Assembly: GCF_000814475.1 (NCBI RefSeq)
Contig: NZ_JSVC01000001.1
Coordinates: 310,001-374,000 of the forward strand
DNA: 64,000 nt
Direction: 5' to 3'
From: Flavihumibacter solisilvae
GTDB taxonomy: Bacteria > Bacteroidota > Bacteroidia > Chitinophagales > Chitinophagaceae
Shown: positions 59,247-64,000 of the stretch, piece after piece
Numbering within the stretch: the stretch's first letter is position 1
Layout: each line of letters opens with the position of its first letter
The notes under the pieces: model-generated
What the model saw: only the letters and a program-made list of their open reading frames with translations
Databases searched by the model: none
Told to the model about the DNA's origin: nothing
Position numbers and translations under genes: made by a program

Positions 59247-60439
59247 TAATTACCTGCTTCCGCGAACACCCGGATGAAATTTTCCCCGAGTATTTTCCGG
59301 ATTTCTTTTTTGCTGTAACCTCTTTTCCGCAGGGCTGTTGTTAAGTGTGGCATATCTTCCACTCCGTCAAGATCACGTGGAGCGGATTCTATTCCATCGA
59401 AGTCGGAGCCGATACCTATATGATCTATTCCTGCCAGCTTTACAATCCGATCGATGTGGTCAAGCAGAACTTCCATCGAAGGTCTGAGTGATTCTGCTTC
59501 ATGCGGATATTTCCTGCTGATCCATTCTTCAATTTCATAATCTGCCATCTTTGCCTGCTTTAAAGAATCCCTTTCAGCCTGGTGTCTTTGCAATAACAGT
59601 TCCTTGTTTTTCTCATAACTGCTGTCGAGGAAGCCGGAATAAAAGTTAACATGTATAACGCCGCCATTTTTGCCGATCGCGCGGATCTGGTCGTCGGTCA
59701 GGTTCCTTGGTACCGGGCAAAGGAAATGACTGCAGCTGTGTGAAACGATAACAGGTTTGCTGGTAGTCTCAAGAGCATCGTAAAATGTCTGTACGCCGAC
59801 ATGACTAAGATCTACCAGCATTCCCAGTTCATTCATTTTTTTTACAACCTCCTTGCCGAAATCGTTCAGACCCTTCTTTGTAATGGGTACTTTTTTACCG
59901 GCATCGAGTTTTGTTTCATCCCAGGCCGAACTGGCCCATGAAGTGGAATTATTCCAGGTCAGGGTCATATAACGGACACCTCGAACATACAGGCTGTCGA
60001 GATAATCAAGCCGGTCTTCGATCATATGACCACCTTCAACACCTTTCATGGCACCGAGTTTCCCGGCTTTAACAGCTGTCCTGAGATCCTTCATATTGTT
60101 AACGGACATCATCCTGTCCGGGTTTCTTGCCGTAATTGCATCCAGTGAGTCGATCTCGCGAATGGCATGACGGAAAGCGGTTCCGTTAACATAGCGTTCG
60201 TCACCAAAAATGGAAAAGATCTGGATATCTATCCCGCCTTTACGGAACCGTTCAAGATCACTATGGGTTTTCCCACTAAGGTCATTTTCAATATTCATCC
60301 CTTTAAGTGTTGCTGATGACAGCACATCATTGTGCGTATCAATTACGATACTTTTTTCATGCAGTTTTTTCTGTGCTGAAAGGGAAATTGGAATAACAAT
60401 TAAAAGCAGGAGAATAATTTTCTTCAGATGTTGGGCCAT
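59246..60439 (-). CDS. M19-family membrane dipeptidase
   Basis: Secreted zinc dipeptidase (397 aa) with a signal peptide (about 1-22, ending SLSAQ). Metal ligands of the amidohydrolase barrel appear as IDTHNDVL, KGVEGGHMIED, VDLSHVG and IVSHSCSHFL; the final acidic ligand is in HIGIGSDFDGIE. The family hydrolyses dipeptides and some beta-lactams. It precedes the ABC exporter gene with a TAATG overlap. Location: periplasm or outer surface. Confidence 0.92.
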   Translation of the reverse strand: MAQHLKKIILLLLIVIPISLSAQKKLHEKSIVIDTHNDVLSSATLKGMNIENDLSGKTHSDLERFRKGGIDIQIFSIFGDERYVNGTAFRHAIREIDSLDAITARNPDRMMSVNNMKDLRTAVKAGKLGAMKGVEGGHMIEDRLDYLDSLYVRGVRYMTLTWNNSTSWASSAWDETKLDAGKKVPITKKGLNDFGKEVVKKMNELGMLVDLSHVGVQTFYDALETTSKPVIVSHSCSHFLCPVPRNLTDDQIRAIGKNGGVIHVNFYSGFLDSSYEKNKELLLQRHQAERDSLKQAKMADYEIEEWISRKYPHEAESLRPSMEVLLDHIDRIVKLAGIDHIGIGSDFDGIESAPRDLDGVEDMPHLTTALRKRGYSKKEIRKILGENFIRVFAEAGN

Positions 60440-60464
60440 GTCCAGGTTTTGATGAGGTTACGAT

Positions 60465-61001
60465 TTATTCTGCGCCCTTGTCGCCAACAAACCATTCTTC
60501 CTTGTTTTTGAATAACACGTTGAAGGTTGTCAGCGAGCCATAAATTCTCGTGATATATTGTTGCATGTTGATCTTCTCTTCATCACTGAGCTGTTTATGT
60601 GCATTGATCTGCTGTTCCAAAACCCGCAACCTGTCGCGAAGCATCACAATTTTATGAAAGAATGTTTCTATGGGTAAATCCTTTGGTTTGAGCGAGCTGT
60701 CACCTGGTTTAAGTATCAGGACACCTCCTTTCCACTTGTCGCCCAGGGGCACCATCTCGCTAACGCCGCTCCATAGCCGAAGTATCTTCAGCAGCGAGCG
60801 TTCAACTTCGGAATGTGTTTCAATTTCTTCCGTGACATTTTCCGGGATGATCTCTTCAAGCGCGGGGTCGGTTTTATCTATTTCTTTCAGGCCATGGTGA
60901 ATAAATGAGATCAGGTAAGTAGCGTATCGGATGCCGCAGATAACTCCGGGACCGTATTGGGTATGTTGCAGGCGCGTGCCAATTCCCAGTGTCAGGTTCA
61001 T
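60465..61001 (-). CDS. Conserved protein of unknown function with a Tudor-like N-terminus
   Basis: Cytoplasmic protein (178 aa). The N-terminal segment LGIGTRLQHTQYGPGVICGI resembles the small SH3/Tudor-like barrels found at the ends of UvrD-like helicases and CarD (GxxVxHxxFGxGxVxxI). A Glu-rich linker and helical C-terminal half (about 100-178) follow. I do not recognise the family by name. It lies 17 bp after a serine hydrolase gene and 25 bp before the dipeptidase gene on the same strand. Function unknown. Confidence 0.65.
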   Translation of the reverse strand: MNLTLGIGTRLQHTQYGPGVICGIRYATYLISFIHHGLKEIDKTDPALEEIIPENVTEEIETHSEVERSLLKILRLWSGVSEMVPLGDKWKGGVLILKPGDSSLKPKDLPIETFFHKIVMLRDRLRVLEQQINAHKQLSDEEKINMQQYITRIYGSLTTFNVLFKNKEEWFVGDKGAE

Positions 61002-61018
61002 GATGTAAAAAGTTTGTA

Positions 61019-62551
61019 TTAAGGAGTTTTAATGAATTCGTAAGGTGTGTATTCAACGAAACCGGAAACCGTCACTGTTACACTTTGCACCTTGCCCTCA
61101 TTAATGGTAAATGGCCAGGTGCGGATGCCATACAGCGGATCGTTGAAAGTTGCCAGGAACCGGGAACCTCCCAATGGTTCAAGTGTTGCGTATCTTCCTT
61201 TATGATGCTCGAACCGGGCGGTTAATTTTCCATTTTCCATCGCCATGTTCATTTTTCCGTAAATCCCGTGCTCATAGTTCCCGGTGAACGCAACCAGTGG
61301 AAGCGAAGGCGCGATTTTCATGGCAATTGTATCCTTCCTAAGCTTAACGAGTGAATCCATTCTTTTTTCGTTACCGGTATATTCCTGCAAAGTTGTTTGA
61401 TGGTAATTCCTGAACGGAAGGCCAAACAGTGCATCCATAATTTCCCATTTCAATGCTTCATAAAAGCCGTTCGCATCGGTATTTGTAAGTACGATTATAC
61501 CGAGATTTTCTTCCGGAACAAGTGAAACACTGGTAACAAAACCGTTTACACCACCGGTATGTTCAACAAGTTTCCTGCCTTCGTATTCCTGCAGGAACCA
61601 GCCGAGTCCATATAAATAAAAGTGAGCGCGGTTGAATGGGTGCCCCCCGTTTCCGAGGATGGAATGGGGAAGCCTTGTTGCGTTGATGGCATCAGCAGGG
61701 ATGAGTTGGTTACCAGCCTTATCTGTGTTTAAGAGTGCTCTTACCCATTTGCTCATGTCGGATGCGCTTGACAAAATACTACCGGCAGGTGCAAGGTTGT
61801 CAATACGACCAAAAGGAATCCTGCGCAATTTTCCATTTGCAACAGTATGTGCCGCGGCCACGTTAGTTGCTGTATCGACCTGTTTCGAGTAGGGAAGTGT
61901 TTCAGACATTCCGAGTGGACGGAAAATATTGTCAGCCAGGTAACTTCCCCACGGCATTCCCGATGCTTTTTCAATTACCTCGCCTGCTAACGCGAATGCG
62001 GCATTGCAATATCCCCAATGACTCCTGAATTCATGCAACGGATTGATCCGGCCAAATTTTTCTTTCACTTCCGCATAAGAAAGGTCAGAATCGAAGAACA
62101 TGAAGTCGCCCTGGAAAGTTTCATAGCCGAGGCGATGGCAAAGCAGGTCGCGAAGGTTTGCTTCCTTTGTTATCCAGGGATCAAAGACTTTAAAGTCAGG
62201 AATCCATTTTATGACTTTATCATCGAGGCTGAGTTTCTTTTGAGACTGCAGCATGGCAAGCGCTGTGGCTGTAAACGCTTTTGTGTTGCTTCCGATAGCA
62301 AAGCGCGTATGTTCATTTACCTGTTCAGTTTTGCCGGATTCACGGACGCCAAATCCTTTAATATAAAGCACCTGGTCATCTTTTACAACAGCCACAGATA
62401 CTCCGGGAATCTGCCACTGCTTCATAGCCAGTTCAATATAACTGTTCAGACTGTCCTGCAGGAACTTACGGCTGATGTCTGTTGCGGGACGCTGGGCCAT
62501 GGTTATAATACAGGAGGCCAGCAGGGCAGTTGAAAAAAGAATTTTTTTCAT
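61019..62551 (-). CDS. Secreted serine hydrolase (class C beta-lactamase fold)
   Basis: Penicillin-binding-like hydrolase (510 aa) with a signal peptide (1-19). Catalytic SxxK is in AIGSNTKAFTATA, the YxN motif is YCN in HWGYCNAAFALAG, and the KTG-like box is HTGG in LVEHTGGVNGFV. A C-terminal DUF3471-type domain (about 390-505) follows (LVAFTGNYEHGIYGKMNM). The family includes esterases, D-aminopeptidases and beta-lactamases. Substrate unknown. ATG at 62551 begins the signal; longer frames are unlikely. Confidence 0.9.
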   Translation of the reverse strand: MKKILFSTALLASCIITMAQRPATDISRKFLQDSLNSYIELAMKQWQIPGVSVAVVKDDQVLYIKGFGVRESGKTEQVNEHTRFAIGSNTKAFTATALAMLQSQKKLSLDDKVIKWIPDFKVFDPWITKEANLRDLLCHRLGYETFQGDFMFFDSDLSYAEVKEKFGRINPLHEFRSHWGYCNAAFALAGEVIEKASGMPWGSYLADNIFRPLGMSETLPYSKQVDTATNVAAAHTVANGKLRRIPFGRIDNLAPAGSILSSASDMSKWVRALLNTDKAGNQLIPADAINATRLPHSILGNGGHPFNRAHFYLYGLGWFLQEYEGRKLVEHTGGVNGFVTSVSLVPEENLGIIVLTNTDANGFYEALKWEIMDALFGLPFRNYHQTTLQEYTGNEKRMDSLVKLRKDTIAMKIAPSLPLVAFTGNYEHGIYGKMNMAMENGKLTARFEHHKGRYATLEPLGGSRFLATFNDPLYGIRTWPFTINEGKVQSVTVTVSGFVEYTPYEFIKTP

Positions 62552-62579
62552 GTGAGGAAGATACAAATAATGGAGGGGA

Positions 62580-63350
62580 TCATTCTTCCTCCCTGCGTCT
62601 GCCGGAAATCCGTCCGCCAATTTGCTTAAGCCGTTTGTATTGCTCACCTGATTTTTTCATGTATTCGAGCAATTCATATTCTGTAGCGTCAGTTACGAAT
62701 TCGTAAGGTGGTGCGTAATAACGCATGAAGGTGTCCACGTCCGGGCCTGTCAGGCCGGTAACCTTCCTGATCTTCGCACGGGAAAAGCGGTATTCAATGA
62801 ATTTATCCTGTTCTTCGCGGAGCAGTCTTTCCTGGAAGGCTTCCATGCTCCGGTTTTTCCGGAACCTGAACACGTTGATAAGCTGTTCGAGGTCGAGTCC
62901 TACGCCGAAGTTCCCTGATGCCGGGGCAGAAGATGAAAGTCCCAGGCCTGGTTTTCTAAATTCAAAAGCTTTCGCATAGTCGCGCCGGTTCTGGATGGAA
63001 TCGATGCGGTAGTCGCGGGGCATTACGCGAACTTCTTTCAGGGTAGTGATATTGACATGCAGGGCTACATCGAATTGGCTTGGGGTAGGGATCCCGGAAA
63101 CTGCATACTTGGGGGTCGGTTTGCCGAGGTATGAAAAAAAGATCGAATCTGTTGTGGAAACAGTAATGGTGTAGCGCCCGGATGAATCAGTGACGGTACC
63201 TCGTCCCTGGCTGGTAAGCACGCTTACTGAAGCCAGCGGGAATGTGCGGTTCATTTCGTAAACGGTACCGCTTACGCGAACCTGGGCCGCAAGAAACTGC
63301 CAACCGGTAAGTGGCAGTAATATTAATATTATACGGACCAGGTTGTACAT
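62580..63350 (-). CDS. Secreted protein with carboxypeptidase-regulatory-like domain
   Basis: Exported protein of 256 aa. Signal peptide (1-22, ending FLAAQ), one beta-sandwich of the CarbopepD_reg type (VRVSGTVYEMNRTFPLASVS to DSIFFSYLGKPTP, parts), then a mostly helical basic C-terminal half (RRDYAKAFEFRKPG; FQERLLREEQDKFIEYRF) ending RRREEE. There is no beta-barrel, so it is not a TonB receptor. Function unknown. Between purN (10 bp) and the serine hydrolase gene on the same strand. Confidence 0.75.
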   Translation of the reverse strand: MYNLVRIILILLPLTGWQFLAAQVRVSGTVYEMNRTFPLASVSVLTSQGRGTVTDSSGRYTITVSTTDSIFFSYLGKPTPKYAVSGIPTPSQFDVALHVNITTLKEVRVMPRDYRIDSIQNRRDYAKAFEFRKPGLGLSSSAPASGNFGVGLDLEQLINVFRFRKNRSMEAFQERLLREEQDKFIEYRFSRAKIRKVTGLTGPDVDTFMRYYAPPYEFVTDATEYELLEYMKKSGEQYKRLKQIGGRISGRRREEE

Positions 63351-63360
63351 AGTGTCTCGA

Positions 63361-64000
63361 TCAGTGTTTTACGACCTGCTTTAGCACGGTCTGTTCTATA
63401 ATAGCCGGATAATGTGCGTGTTCGAGTTCATGGATCCTTTCAGCAAGGGATGCGGCAGTGTCGCCTGGTTCAAGCTGGCAGGTTGCCTGGAAGATCGTTC
63501 CGCCATGGTCATAATGTTCGTCAACAAAATGTATGGTTATACCGCTTTCTTGTTCGCCGGCGATGATTACTGCTTCGTGAACAAACTGTCCATACATGCC
63601 TTTGCCACCATATTTTGGCAGCAATGCCGGGTGGATATTTACAATATGTGAAGGAAAGGCAGTGATCAGCGCTGCCGGGATCTTCCAGAGGAAGCCGGCC
63701 AGGACAATGAAATCGATGCCTTTTTCTTTCAGGAAAGGTATATAAGAATCGCCCCGGAAGAAATTTTCCTTTTCGATGATGAGGGTAGGTACATTTCGTG
63801 CAGCCGCTTTTTCCAGTACACCGGCTGCGGGTTTATTGCTGACCACGAGTGCGACTTTTATGCGCGGGTGTTCTGCAAAATGGTCCATGATCTTTTCAGC
63901 GTTTGAACCGGTACCGGAGGCAAATACTGCGAGGAGTATCGGATGATGATGATGATGATCAGGCGCGGCGGGAGTTCCTGAATAAGGCTGCTCAGATGTA
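63361..64000 (-). CDS. purN: Phosphoribosylglycinamide formyltransferase (5' end outside)
   Basis: Purine-pathway enzyme that formylates GAR with 10-formyltetrahydrofolate. Motifs: FASGTGSNAEKI near the N-terminus, catalytic HIVNIHPALLPKYGGKG with Asn/His, and FVDEHYDHGGTIFQA with the catalytic Asp. The frame is open past the right edge, so the gene is truncated by the window. Upstream of the enzyme start lies an unusual extension with five consecutive histidines (ACAATCAT-type codon run, minus strand) preceded by PYSGTPAAPD; the native start is not visible. An internal ATG at 63888 would delete the nucleotide-binding strand and is rejected. Confidence 0.88.
   Translation of the reverse strand, partial: TSEQPYSGTPAAPDHHHHHPILLAVFASGTGSNAEKIMDHFAEHPRIKVALVVSNKPAAGVLEKAAARNVPTLIIEKENFFRGDSYIPFLKEKGIDFIVLAGFLWKIPAALITAFPSHIVNIHPALLPKYGGKGMYGQFVHEAVIIAGEQESGITIHFVDEHYDHGGTIFQATCQLEPGDTAASLAERIHELEHAHYPAIIEQTVLKQVVKH

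Overview
The window looks like a chromosomal segment of a Bacteroidota bacterium, most likely from the Chitinophagaceae or a close relative. The evidence is a type IX secretion (T9SS) C-terminal sorting domain, an Oar-type TonB-dependent receptor, families largely confined to this phylum (DUF5606, DUF4136, DUF4251, DUF2490), futalosine-type menaquinone synthesis (MqnC), Bacteroidota -7 boxes of the form TAnnTTTG close to several starts, and few Shine-Dalgarno sequences. Genes are densely packed, with many 1-14 nt overlaps. I saw no rRNA, tRNA, CRISPR array, phage block or insertion sequence. The assignment to family level is inference.

Layout. 1-4.6 kb: end of a monofunctional transglycosylase gene, then a minus-strand group pnuC - nadR-type kinase - GT39 glycosyltransferase (nicotinamide riboside salvage), and a saccharopine-dehydrogenase-like gene. 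4.6-8.7 kb: an OsmC protein and a tightly overlapped pxpB-pxpC-pxpA operon (5-oxoprolinase) ending in a divergent Nramp-fold transporter. 8.7-11 kb: Nfu scaffold, MerC-domain protein, SCO protein and a Fur-family regulator, with a palindromic operator candidate between merC and sco. 11-23 kb: M3 oligopeptidase, DUF5606 protein with a histone-like tail, a LytTR/LytS two-component pair, a run of small stress or metabolism proteins, and polA. 23-40 kb: a glycan-processing stretch (GH130, GH29, a BNR sialidase-like protein, GH3 with a PA14 insert), uvrB, mgsA, a T9SS cargo protein, an Oar-like TonB receptor and mqnC. Inside it lies an unusual non-coding repeat region (24.59-24.9 kb).

40-64 kb: a PDZ aspartyl protease, an M16 active/inactive peptidase pair, a formylglycine-generating enzyme coupled to a tiny membrane protein, a five-gene envelope operon of unknown role (46.0-49.6 kb), aquaporin, OmpA lipoprotein, a TonB receptor with a His-rich plug, a fused alpha-ketoacid dehydrogenase E1 alpha/beta, an ABC exporter with an M19 dipeptidase, a serine hydrolase and purN running off the right edge.

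Most of the window is ordinary housekeeping and envelope biology; nothing is proven to be a new system. The best leads are: (i) a 13-unit array with an exact 11-bp period at 24594-24736, followed by a degenerate ~32-bp array; (ii) the Nramp-like protein of the pxp operon, which lacks the metal-binding motifs and may carry an organic substrate such as 5-oxoproline; (iii) the palindrome inside the merC promoter as a Fur-family operator; (iv) the FGE plus small membrane protein unit. Starts were moved downstream where an upstream TTG or ATG would overlap a neighbour or precede a clean signal peptide or family N-terminus; pxpB appears to need a non-AUG start.
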